From Trinickia diaoshuihuensis (GTDB lineage: Bacteria; Pseudomonadota; Gammaproteobacteria; Burkholderiales; Burkholderiaceae), in contig NZ_QUBS01000033.1 in NCBI RefSeq assembly GCF_003390925.1, positions 124,001 through 188,000 of the forward strand: 64,000 bases of DNA, given 5' to 3'. Each line of letters begins with the position of its first letter. The stretch's first letter is position 1. Shown piece by piece: positions 56,731 to 64,000 of the stretch. The notes under the pieces are model-generated. The model worked only from the letters and a program-made list of their open reading frames with translations, was not told where the DNA came from and did no database searches. A program made the position numbers and the translations under genes.

Positions 56731-58832
56731 TGCGCCACCTGCGTGGGTTGGGCCGTGCCGTCCTGGGCGTCCGGCGCGTTTTCCTCGCGCTCGGCGCCAA
56801 GCGCCTCCGATCCGCCCGCCGCGCTGCCCGGCTCGGCGTCCTCCGCACGCGCCTCCTCCTCGCTCTCAGCCGACGCATCGGCGGACTCGACGAATTCGCC
56901 TTCGTCCTCCTCGGCCGCCAGTGCATTCGCGCCCGGCGCATCGAGCACGCGAATGGGCCGCACGGACGCCTCGACCGTCAACTCGTCGACCGACATCACC
57001 TCGAGCACGATACGCGTGCCGCGCGCATGCACGCCGAGCCCCGGCACGTGCAGCAGCAGCGGCACTTCCTCGAGCCGCACGAGATCGCCCTTCACGACGG
57101 CCGCGACCACTTCCTTCTTGTTTTCCTGCGTGAGCCAACGCAGGCACCAGAAATACTCCATGCGCCGTTGGTGATCGGCATAGGCCGTATAGGTATCGTC
57201 GAAGCCCTGGACGACCGCGAACAAATCGGCATCCTTTGGTTTGAACGGCGCGACGAGCTTGGCGGCCACGCCGTGCTGGACGCAGGCGAGCAATTGCCAT
57301 TGATTGACGAGGTCGACATAGCGGCGCAGCGGCGACGTGCTCCACGCGTACTGCGCGACGCCAAGCCCCTCGTGCGGCGCCGCGCTCGTTTGCATGCGCG
57401 TGCGCTTGGGACCCGCCGCGGCAAACGTGCGCTGGGTGCGGTAGATGCCGGGCACGCCGTGGTCGTGCAGCAGCGCGCCCCACGTCGAATTAGCCAAGAT
57501 CGCGAGTTCGGCGACGATCAAGTCGAGCGGCGAGCCGCGCCGGCGCGGCGTGATCGTCACGTGTTCGCCGTCCACGTAGAAGTTGTAATCGGTGTTGCCC
57601 GGCACTTCGCGGCGCAAGCCGTATCCCGCCCGCGCCGCTTGACGTTTTTCGAACAGCGCCTGCGCGAGCGGCCACAGCAACGCGATTTCTTCCTTGTGCG
57701 GGTACTCGCCGCTGCCCGCGGCGAGCGCTTCCTCGGTGACCTCGGCGTCGAGCGTGTTGTGGCGCAAATTGCTCTTCACATACACCCGCTCGGCGCGCGT
57801 TTCGGTGGCGACGATTTCCTGCGTCTCGCGATTGACGATGATGTAAAGCGAAAGCGCGGGGCGCAGGCCGCCCTCCTTCAGCGTGAAGACCTCGACGACC
57901 TCATCGGGCAGCATCGTGATCTTGTCGCCCGGCATATAGACGGTCGACAGGCGCGCGCGCGCGATCGCATCGACGGCGTCGCCGCGCACGATCCCGAGCG
58001 CCGGGGCCGCGATATGGATCCCGACGCGCACGCGATCGTCGGCCAGCAGTTCCACGGAGAAAGCATCGTCGATCTCGGTCGTCGTGATGTCGTCGATCGA
58101 AAATGCCTCGGCGTGCGCCGTCGGCAGATCCTCGGGCACGGGGCCCGGCGTCACGGGCGGGAAACCCGTGCCATGCGGGAAGTATTCCGATAGAAACTTG
58201 GCTTCGTGCAGCGCGCGGGCCGAGGCAATGCCGCCGCACTCGAGCATGAGCCGCGCCTGCGAGATACCGCGCGCGGCGGCGGCGCCTTCGAGCGCCTTGT
58301 ATTCGATCGAATTTTTGTCGGGCTTCGTCAGCAACGTGAGCGCCTTGCCGCGCAGCGCCTCGGGCAAGCGGCCGGCCTTGAGCTCTTCCTCGTATTCGGC
58401 CTGCACGAGCGCCTGCTGACGCTTGCGCTCGAGCGCCGCGAGCGCCATCTTCAACTGCTCTTCGGGCGCCCGCTGATATTGCCCGCGCCCCTTGCGACGA
58501 AAGTAAACGGGGGCGCCTTGCATGCGCAGCACGAGCGCGGCGCGCTCGACGGGTCCCGACTGCTGGCCGAAATACTCTCCGGCCAGCGCGGCGAACGGAA
58601 ATTCGTCGGCTGGCGCGCACTCCCACAAGAAGTCGAGATCGATCTGCTGGGCGCATGCATCGGCTTGCTGCAGCAGTTCGGCCGCGCTCGGCTTATCGAA
58701 CTCGATCAGCACGTCTTTCGCGCGCACCTTGGTGCGCCGGCCGCCCGGCAATTCGACCTGCAACGCATCGCCTTGGCGCGACAGCACGCTGCCCGCCTTC
58801 AAACCGCCTGATTCCTCAAAGAAAACGTTCAC
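56727..58832 (-). CDS. RNase II family (RNB domain) exoribonuclease
   Basis: A 701-residue 3' to 5' exoribonuclease. The catalytic RNB domain (about 240-560) starts with AFSIDDITTTEIDDAF, whose aspartates bind magnesium, and ends around WSTSPLRRYVDLVNQ. The C-terminal 60 residues are very acidic and low-complexity. The N-terminal cold-shock domain of RNase II or R is not obvious. It overlaps aroE, so the two are cotranscribed. Confidence 0.88.
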   Translation of the reverse strand: MNVFFEESGGLKAGSVLSRQGDALQVELPGGRRTKVRAKDVLIEFDKPSAAELLQQADACAQQIDLDFLWECAPADEFPFAALAGEYFGQQSGPVERAALVLRMQGAPVYFRRKGRGQYQRAPEEQLKMALAALERKRQQALVQAEYEEELKAGRLPEALRGKALTLLTKPDKNSIEYKALEGAAAARGISQARLMLECGGIASARALHEAKFLSEYFPHGTGFPPVTPGPVPEDLPTAHAEAFSIDDITTTEIDDAFSVELLADDRVRVGIHIAAPALGIVRGDAVDAIARARLSTVYMPGDKITMLPDEVVEVFTLKEGGLRPALSLYIIVNRETQEIVATETRAERVYVKSNLRHNTLDAEVTEEALAAGSGEYPHKEEIALLWPLAQALFEKRQAARAGYGLRREVPGNTDYNFYVDGEHVTITPRRRGSPLDLIVAELAILANSTWGALLHDHGVPGIYRTQRTFAAAGPKRTRMQTSAAPHEGLGVAQYAWSTSPLRRYVDLVNQWQLLACVQHGVAAKLVAPFKPKDADLFAVVQGFDDTYTAYADHQRRMEYFWCLRWLTQENKKEVVAAVVKGDLVRLEEVPLLLHVPGLGVHARGTRIVLEVMSVDELTVEASVRPIRVLDAPGANALAAEEDEGEFVESADASAESEEEARAEDAEPGSAAGGSEALGAEREENAPDAQDGTAQPTQVAQ

Positions 58833-58958
58833 TCGACACTCTCATTACGAATTTGGCTCTCACGGCAAGTGTGCGCCGCAAACTGCGCACCCACCGCGAA
58901 TCGATATTGTTCGGTTGCGCGGCCACGGATCGCTTTGCCTCCGTGCGCCGCAGCCGTG

Positions 58959-59543
58959 CTAGGAGCGGCCGGCCTCGGGGATGCCGCAAAACGCGAGGAC
59001 GTCGTCGACGTAGCCGGCGAATTCGCTGATCGCGTGATCGCTGCCGCTGATCAGTTTCGTCTCGGCACCGGGGTAATGCGCGAGCATTTCGCGGTAGTCG
59101 AGCACCTCGTCGCCCGTGGCGGCGATCAAATAATAGCGTTCCGGCCGCGTGATCGACGCGACGCGCAACGTTTCGAGTTCGCTCAGATGATGCGGCTCGA
59201 CGACGATGCTGCCGCCGCCGTGCCATAACGGCTGTTCGCCCAGATAGGCGGACAAATCGCGCTGCGGCAAAACAGCCGGGTTCAGCAAGACGGCGCGCCA
59301 CCCATGCTTTTCGGCTAGATAAGTGGCGAAGTAGCCGCCGAGCGAGCTTCCGATTACCGTGACTTCATCGGCTGCCACGCCCGCCACTTGCGCTTGCGCG
59401 ACAGCGACGGCTTCGAGCGGAGAGACCGGCAGCATCGGACACCGCCACTCGCTTTGCCGGCCAAGCTCGGCCATGCGCGCGGCGACGAGCCGGGCCTTGA
59501 ACGATTGCGGCGACGAACGAAAGCCGTGCAGATAAAGGATCAC
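58959..59543 (-). CDS. YqiA-like esterase (UPF0227 family alpha/beta hydrolase)
   Basis: A 194-residue alpha/beta hydrolase. Oxyanion segment YLHGFRSSP is at the start, the nucleophile S67 is in GSSLGG, and the catalytic His is in SGSDHAISEF. E. coli YqiA is an esterase of similar size. It overlaps mpl by four bases (ATGA), so it is translated together with that cell-wall gene. Confidence 0.85.
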   Translation of the reverse strand: MILYLHGFRSSPQSFKARLVAARMAELGRQSEWRCPMLPVSPLEAVAVAQAQVAGVAADEVTVIGSSLGGYFATYLAEKHGWRAVLLNPAVLPQRDLSAYLGEQPLWHGGGSIVVEPHHLSELETLRVASITRPERYYLIAATGDEVLDYREMLAHYPGAETKLISGSDHAISEFAGYVDDVLAFCGIPEAGRS

Positions 59544-60937
59544 GCGCCGCCTTTCGCGCGCGAACCCAACGCGTCGAGCAATTTTTGATGGACGCCGCCG
59601 AATCCGCCGTTGCTCATTACGAGCACCTGATCCCCGGGGCGCGCGGCCTGGGCGACGGCGGCGACGAGCGCATCGAGATCGCTGAAGGCGAGCGCCTTCT
59701 CGCCGAGCGGCGCCAGTGCCTCGCTCAGATCCCAGCCCAGCGCATCGCGTCCCGTGGGCGCGCCGTAACCGAATACGAGGTCGGCCCCGGCAAGGCTCTT
59801 GGGCAGTTGCGCCTTCATGACGCCGAGCTTCATCGTATTGGAGCGTGGCTCGAGCACGGCCAGAATGCGCGTGCGCTCGCCGCCCACGCGCGCGCGCAAG
59901 CCGGCGATCGTCGTTTCGATGGCCGTCGGGTGGTGAGCGAAGTCGTCGTAGACAGTGACGCCATCCACGCTGCCGCGTACCTCCATGCGCCGCTTGACGT
60001 TGCGGAACGCGCCGAGCGAGCGCGCAGCCTGCGCCGGCGGCACGCCGACATGGCGCGCCGCGGCGATCGCGGCCAATGCATTGAGCCGGTTGTGCTCGCC
60101 CTGCACTTGCCAGTCGACCAAGCCCACCCGCTCACCGCGCCAATACACCGCGAAGCGCTCGTCGATAGGCTCGCCGTCGGCCGCGGGCAGCGCGCTCCAG
60201 CCGCCGTCCACGCCGAAGCGCTCGACCTCGCTCCATACGCCGCGCGCCAGGACGCGCTCGAGCGCGGACTCGCGCCCGTTGACGACGAGACGGCCGAGCG
60301 ACGGAACCGTACGCACGAGGTGATGAAATTGCGTCTCGATCGCGCCTAGATCGGGGAAGATATCGGCGTGATCGTATTCCAAGTTATTCAAAATGGCCGT
60401 ACGCGGGCGGTAGTGCACGAATTTCGAACGCTTGTCGAAGAACGCCGTGTCGTATTCGTCCGCCTCGATGACGAAGAAATTCGAATCGGTCAGCCGGGCC
60501 GACACGCCGAAATTCAGCGGCACGCCGCCGATCAAAAATCCCGGGTTGAGCCCCGCGTCTTCGAGCAGCCACGCGAGCATCGAGCTCGTCGTCGTTTTGC
60601 CGTGCGTACCGGCAACGGCCAATACCCATTTGCCCGCGAGCACGTGTTCGCCGAGCCATTGCGGACCCGAGACGTACGGCAAGCCGCGATCGAGAATCGC
60701 TTCCATGAGCGGATTGCCGCGCGAAACGACGTTGCCGACGACGAACAAATCGGGCTTCAGATCGAGTTGCTCGGCGCCGTAGCCTTCGACGAGGGTAATG
60801 CCTTGCGCCTCGAGTTGCGTGCTCATCGGCGGATAAACGCCGGCGTCGCAGCCGGTCACGGTATGTCCCGCGCCGCGCGCGAGCACCGCGAGGCCGCCCA
60901 TGAATGTGCCGCAGATGCCGAGGATGTGGATGTGCAT
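59540..60937 (-). CDS. mpl: UDP-N-acetylmuramate:L-Ala-gamma-D-Glu-meso-DAP ligase
   Basis: Murein tripeptide ligase that recycles peptidoglycan peptides by joining them to UDP-MurNAc. The 465-residue Mur-ligase fold has HILGICGTFMGGLA, P-loop AGTHGKTT (109-116) and EADEYDTAFFDKRSKFVHY, which is typical of Mpl rather than MurC. ATG 60937 (MHIHILGICG) replaces a longer open frame. Confidence 0.95.
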   Translation of the reverse strand: MHIHILGICGTFMGGLAVLARGAGHTVTGCDAGVYPPMSTQLEAQGITLVEGYGAEQLDLKPDLFVVGNVVSRGNPLMEAILDRGLPYVSGPQWLGEHVLAGKWVLAVAGTHGKTTTSSMLAWLLEDAGLNPGFLIGGVPLNFGVSARLTDSNFFVIEADEYDTAFFDKRSKFVHYRPRTAILNNLEYDHADIFPDLGAIETQFHHLVRTVPSLGRLVVNGRESALERVLARGVWSEVERFGVDGGWSALPAADGEPIDERFAVYWRGERVGLVDWQVQGEHNRLNALAAIAAARHVGVPPAQAARSLGAFRNVKRRMEVRGSVDGVTVYDDFAHHPTAIETTIAGLRARVGGERTRILAVLEPRSNTMKLGVMKAQLPKSLAGADLVFGYGAPTGRDALGWDLSEALAPLGEKALAFSDLDALVAAVAQAARPGDQVLVMSNGGFGGVHQKLLDALGSRAKGGA

Positions 60938-61090
60938 AAAAACTGTCTGCTCGTGCCGCGCTTGCCGCGAGTGCATGGTGGGAACGCGAACGCCGGGCGG
61001 GCGAGCCGCGTGAGGCCCGCTATTGTACCCGACGCGCTAGCGTCAGCCGGGCGCAGCGGGCGGGTCCGGGCGATCGAGTATGATTGGCGG

Positions 61091-61735
61091 ATGGTGCGCA
61101 AAACTTTTGTCGATCCGCAACGCGTGCGGGATGAAATCGCGATGGCGGCGGCTCGCTTGATCGCGGAGGAAGGGCTCGACTATGCCAGCGCGAAGCGCAA
61201 GGCCGCGCGGCAAGTAGTCGGTCAGACGCGCGTCGCGGGGGAATGGCTGCCCGACAATGATCAGATCGAAGAAGAAATCCGCGAATATCAGGCGCTGTTT
61301 CAAGCCGAGACCCAACCGGCCGTGCTGCGCCGGTTGCGCGAAATCGCGCTCGAGTGGATGCGGCGCCTCGCGCCGTTCAATCCCTATTTGACGGGCGCCG
61401 TACTGAACGGTACGGCCGGCGAGCATTCCGACATTCACTTGCAGATGTTCTGCGACAACCCGAAGGAAGTCGCCATTTATCTGCTCAACGCGAACGTGCA
61501 GTACGACGTCTCCGAAACGCACCACTTCGGGGGGCGCGGCGACGTCGAAACGCTGAGCTTTCTATGGCGCGGCACCCGCGACGAGGCGCCGGTGGGCATC
61601 CATATCGCGCTATATGATACGGACGACCTGCGCGGGGCCGTGCGCGCCGATGCTCGCGGCCGCGCGCCGCGCGCCAATGCCGAGGCCGTCCAAGCCCTAC
61701 TCGCCGGCGACGACGCCGCGCCGCTCGCGAACTGA
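61091..61735 (+). CDS. Conserved protein with nucleotidyltransferase-like motif
   Basis: A 214-residue protein, divergent from mpl. An N-terminal helical part (KTFVDPQRVRDEIAMAAARL, AKRKAARQVVG) precedes VLNGTAGEHSDIHLQMFCDN, which resembles the G-S/T-x..-S-D-I motif of the nucleotidyltransferase fold. Some entries in databases call relatives UDP-N-acetylmuramate-alanine ligase; I see no Mur-ligase motif, so that name is doubtful and probably carried over from the neighbour. Function is unknown. Confidence 0.72.
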   Translation: MVRKTFVDPQRVRDEIAMAAARLIAEEGLDYASAKRKAARQVVGQTRVAGEWLPDNDQIEEEIREYQALFQAETQPAVLRRLREIALEWMRRLAPFNPYLTGAVLNGTAGEHSDIHLQMFCDNPKEVAIYLLNANVQYDVSETHHFGGRGDVETLSFLWRGTRDEAPVGIHIALYDTDDLRGAVRADARGRAPRANAEAVQALLAGDDAAPLAN

Positions 61736-61780
61736 GCGCCGGCCGGCACCGACTCGACTCTTTATTTATTAGATAGAGAC

Positions 61781-62365
61781 ATGAATACGAAAGCCACATT
61801 AGCCGTTGCGGCGGTTGCGATCGTCGCGGCTGCTTTAGGGGTGGGCGCGCGGCAATGGCTGCACGGCAACGCCCGGTCCACCGCCCCCGCCGCGCAGCAG
61901 GCACAGGGCGAATCTGCGGCCCCGCAGGCGGCGGCGCCGACCGGCGACGCCGTTGCGCAATTGATGGATGCGGCATTGCAGGACGTGTCCGGCAAGCCTC
62001 AAACGCTCGCGCCCTATAAAGGGCGCGTCCTGGTCGTCAATTTTTGGGCTTCTTGGTGTGCCCCGTGCGTGGCGGAAATGCCCGAACTCGTGCGGCTTCA
62101 TGACGCCTATGCCGGCAAGGGCGTCCAGTTCGTGGGAATCGGGGTCGATTCCGAGCAAAACATTCAGAACTTCCTTAAGAAAGTGCCCGTCGACTACCCG
62201 ATTCTCGTCAGCGGATTCGGCGGCGCCGACCTGGCGCGCAGTCTCGGCAACTCCGCCGGCGCTTTACCGTTTACGGTCGTAATTGACGCTAACGGCGTCG
62301 TACGGTCGACAAAATTGGGACAAGTCGCGCCGACCGAATTGCGCAGGACGCTCGACGCGCTTTGA
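61781..62365 (+). CDS. TlpA/ResA-like thiol-disulfide oxidoreductase
   Basis: A 194-residue thioredoxin-fold protein anchored or exported by an N-terminal hydrophobic stretch (TLAVAAVAIVAAALGVGA). An Ala/Gln-rich linker leads to the domain with FWASWCAPC (C93, C96). It probably works in the periplasm, reducing disulfides, for example in cytochrome maturation. It follows the NTase-like gene by 45 bases and may share its promoter. Confidence 0.9.
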   Translation: MNTKATLAVAAVAIVAAALGVGARQWLHGNARSTAPAAQQAQGESAAPQAAAPTGDAVAQLMDAALQDVSGKPQTLAPYKGRVLVVNFWASWCAPCVAEMPELVRLHDAYAGKGVQFVGIGVDSEQNIQNFLKKVPVDYPILVSGFGGADLARSLGNSAGALPFTVVIDANGVVRSTKLGQVAPTELRRTLDAL

Positions 62366-62560
62366 TGGCCAAACCGCATATGAGGGCGGATCGCGTCGGA
62401 ATGTTGGAAAATACCGGACGGTTAGCCGACGTTATGGCAAATCTCCCCGCCCACGTAGTAAAAAATACCGCCTCGAATCGCCACTTTTTCATTCGCCGCT
62501 AGACAAGTTTTGACAATTGGCGATAAAGTGCGCGCAATTCCGCGGAAACAGAAGCGAACC

Positions 62561-63016
62561 ATGAGACGATTGCTGGTACTGCACGGTCCGAACCTCAACC
62601 TGCTGGGTACGCGGGAACCCGAGGTGTACGGTCACGTTACGCTGGCGCAGATCGATCAAGCGCTCATGGCTCGCGCGCAGGAAGCAGGCGTGCAATTGCT
62701 GACGTTCCAGAGCAATCACGAAGGTCAGCTCGTCGACCGCGTGCAGGCCGCGCGGGCGGAGGCGGTCGAGTTCGTCTTGATCAATCCCGCCGCCTACACG
62801 CATACCAGCGTCGCTTTGCGCGATGCGCTGGCGGGCGTCGGCATCCCGTTCGTCGAGATTCATCTGTCGAACGTGCATCGCCGAGAGCCGTTCAGGCATC
62901 ACTCGTACTTTTCCGATTTGGCCGAAGGGGTCATCTGCGGGCTCGGTTGGAAAGGCTATCTGTACGGGCTCGAGTACGCGCTCGAGCGGCTCGTGCAGCA
63001 AAGCGCGCGCGGTTGA
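62561..63016 (+). CDS. aroQ: Type II 3-dehydroquinate dehydratase
   Basis: Dehydrates 3-dehydroquinate to dehydroshikimate. The 151-residue dodecameric enzyme type shows [20 protein letters not shown] (R18, Y23) and the flexible lid, then [16 protein letters not shown] and [17 protein letters not shown] with its catalytic His. ATG 62561 is the family start; an in-frame ATG upstream gives no family sequence. It precedes accB by 65 bases with a hairpin between. Confidence 0.97.
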   Translation: MRRLLVLHGPNLNLLGTREPEVYGHVTLAQIDQALMARAQEAGVQLLTFQSNHEGQLVDRVQAARAEAVEFVLINPAAYTHTSVALRDALAGVGIPFVEIHLSNVHRREPFRHHSYFSDLAEGVICGLGWKGYLYGLEYALERLVQQSARG

Positions 63017-63033
63017 TTTCAGAACATCAAATC

Positions 63034-63055
63034 GGCGCCGGCCCGAGCCGGCGCC
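63034..63055. terminator. Hairpin between aroQ and accB
   Basis: GGCGCCGGC (63034-63042) pairs perfectly with 63047-63055 around CCGA, in the 65-base gap. There is no T-run, so it could be a partial terminator, a leader structure of accB, or chance. Confidence 0.4.
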
Positions 63056-63081
63056 CAACGCATTGAACAAGGGGATTCCCT

Positions 63082-63549
63082 ATGGATCTACGTAAGCTGA
63101 AAACTTTGATCGACCTCGTCTCTGAATCGGGCATTTCCGAACTCGAGGTGACCGAGGGCGAAGGCAAAGTCCGCATCGTCAAGAATGCGCCGCCGGTTTA
63201 CGTACAGCAACCCGCCTCGTATGCGCCGCCGCTCACGGCAGCCGCCCCCGCGGCCGGCGCGGGCGCGCTCGAGCAAGCCCCCGTCGCCAGCGCGGCGCCG
63301 GCCGCCGCCGCACAAGGTCACGTGATCACCTCGCCGATGGTCGGCACGTTCTACCGCTCCCCCTCGCCGGGCGCCGATCCGTTCATCCAGGTGGGCGATA
63401 CGGTCAAGGAAGGCCAGACGCTGTGCATCATCGAAGCGATGAAGCTGCTCAACGAAATCGAAGCCGACAAAGCCGGCGTCGTGAAGGAAATCCTTATCGA
63501 AAACGGCCAAGCCGTCGAATACGGCCAGCCGCTTTTCGTCATCGGCTGA
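63082..63549 (+). CDS. accB: Acetyl-CoA carboxylase biotin carboxyl carrier protein
   Basis: Carries biotin in the acetyl-CoA carboxylase complex of fatty acid synthesis. The 155-residue protein has an Ala/Pro-rich hinge (about 45-78), and the biotinyl domain with the attachment lysine K121 in EAMKLLNE. It precedes accC by 123 bases, the usual accBC pair. Confidence 0.97.
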   Translation: MDLRKLKTLIDLVSESGISELEVTEGEGKVRIVKNAPPVYVQQPASYAPPLTAAAPAAGAGALEQAPVASAAPAAAAQGHVITSPMVGTFYRSPSPGADPFIQVGDTVKEGQTLCIIEAMKLLNEIEADKAGVVKEILIENGQAVEYGQPLFVIG

Positions 63550-63672
63550 TCGCAAAGCGGGCCCGAGCGCGATTCGCCGTCTCGGGCATACCCCGTTTAG
63601 CTCGAATGCCGTGCGCCGCCCAAGTTCGCGGCCCCACGACGCACGAGCTCTTTAATGCGTCGAACCATCGCC

Positions 63673-64000
63673 ATGTTTGAAAAAATCCTCATTGCCAATC
63701 GCGGCGAAATTGCGTTGCGCATCCAGCGCGCATGCCGCGAACTCGGCGTCAAAACGGTCGTAGCCTATTCGACCGCGGACAAGGACGCCAAGTACGTGAA
63801 GCTCGCCGACGAAGCCGTCTGTATCGGACCGGCCCCGTCGCCGCAGAGCTACCTGAACATGCCCGCGCTCATTAGCGCGGCCGAAGTCACGGATGCCGAA
63901 GCGATCCACCCCGGCTACGGCTTCCTGTCGGAAAACGCCGATTTCGCCGAACGCGTCGAGCAGTCGGGCTTCGCCTTCATCGGCCCGCGCCCGGAAACGA
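63673..64000 (+). CDS. accC: Biotin carboxylase (5' part, cut by window edge)
   Basis: ATP-grasp biotin carboxylase subunit. Only the first 109 codons are present: [40 protein letters not shown]-type sequence (here [15 protein letters not shown]) and the start of FIGPRPE. It is typical of AccC. It ends at the window edge without a stop. Confidence 0.96.
   Translation, partial: MFEKILIANRGEIALRIQRACRELGVKTVVAYSTADKDAKYVKLADEAVCIGPAPSPQSYLNMPALISAAEVTDAEAIHPGYGFLSENADFAERVEQSGFAFIGPRPET

Noticed and set aside
62510-62515. Exact TTGACA upstream of aroQ
   Set aside because: No -10 element lies 16-18 bases downstream (only GCAATT), so a promoter is not supported.

Overview
The window is about 64 kb of high-GC chromosome from a beta-proteobacterium, most likely the Burkholderiaceae (Burkholderia, Paraburkholderia or Trinickia type). 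The evidence is the family-level look of the housekeeping proteins (PurB, MaeB with a fused phosphotransacetylase domain, type 2 PyrF, a BamE with a long Ala/Pro-rich tail) and the gene orders fur/bamE/dapB/exbBD/leuS/lptE/holA/proA and mpl/NTase-like/tlpA/aroQ/accB/accC. I see no rRNA, tRNA, insertion sequence, CRISPR array or phage gene. Species-level assignment is inference.

Layout. 68-4320: a HypT-like LysR regulator divergent from a NarK-type MFS transporter, then purB. 4574-16126: an accessory block that looks like an undescribed biosynthetic locus. It holds an AraC regulator behind an AT-rich promoter with a Fur-box-like palindrome. A seven-gene minus-strand operon follows ([2Fe-2S] ferredoxin, HDO-type diiron enzyme, three different ATP-grasp ligases, 7Fe ferredoxin, SnoaL-like protein). 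A divergent plus-strand set completes it (second HDO-type enzyme, MFS transporter, PLP decarboxylase, DsbB). 16079-21855: Entner-Doudoroff gluconate use (gntK, gntP, eda, edd) divergent from hexR, with two HexR-type palindromes between edd and hexR. 21852-33000: a housekeeping block on the minus strand (hemJ, proA, holA, lptE, leuS, exbD, exbB, dapB, bamE) divergent from fur. 31950-43998: central metabolism (gap, tkt, speE, rsmE, maeB, thiL, pgpA, pncC, pyrF), broken by a barnase/barstar-like pair and a gene-free stretch with a palindromic operator and a plus-strand terminator.

44088-54269: a ten-gene minus-strand sugar catabolic operon, IclR-DgoK-DgoA-SDR-SBP-ATPase-permease-SDR-lactonase-aldose epimerase. 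Together these import a pentose or hexose such as L-arabinose or D-galactose, oxidise it at C1, open the lactone, then phosphorylate and cleave the 2-keto-3-deoxy acid. The aldonate dehydratase that this route needs is not in the window. 54497-64000: a cupin protein, then cell wall and housekeeping genes (mtgA, aroE, an RNase II family enzyme, a YqiA-like esterase, mpl), an orphan nucleotidyltransferase-like protein, a TlpA-like thioredoxin, aroQ, accB and the start of accC, cut by the window edge.

The most interesting object is the 4.6-16.1 kb locus. Three ATP-grasp ligases, two diiron oxygenase-like proteins, two dedicated ferredoxins, an amino-acid decarboxylase and an exporter suggest a small peptide or amide product made without a non-ribosomal peptide synthetase and then oxidised. 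No product can be named from sequence alone.
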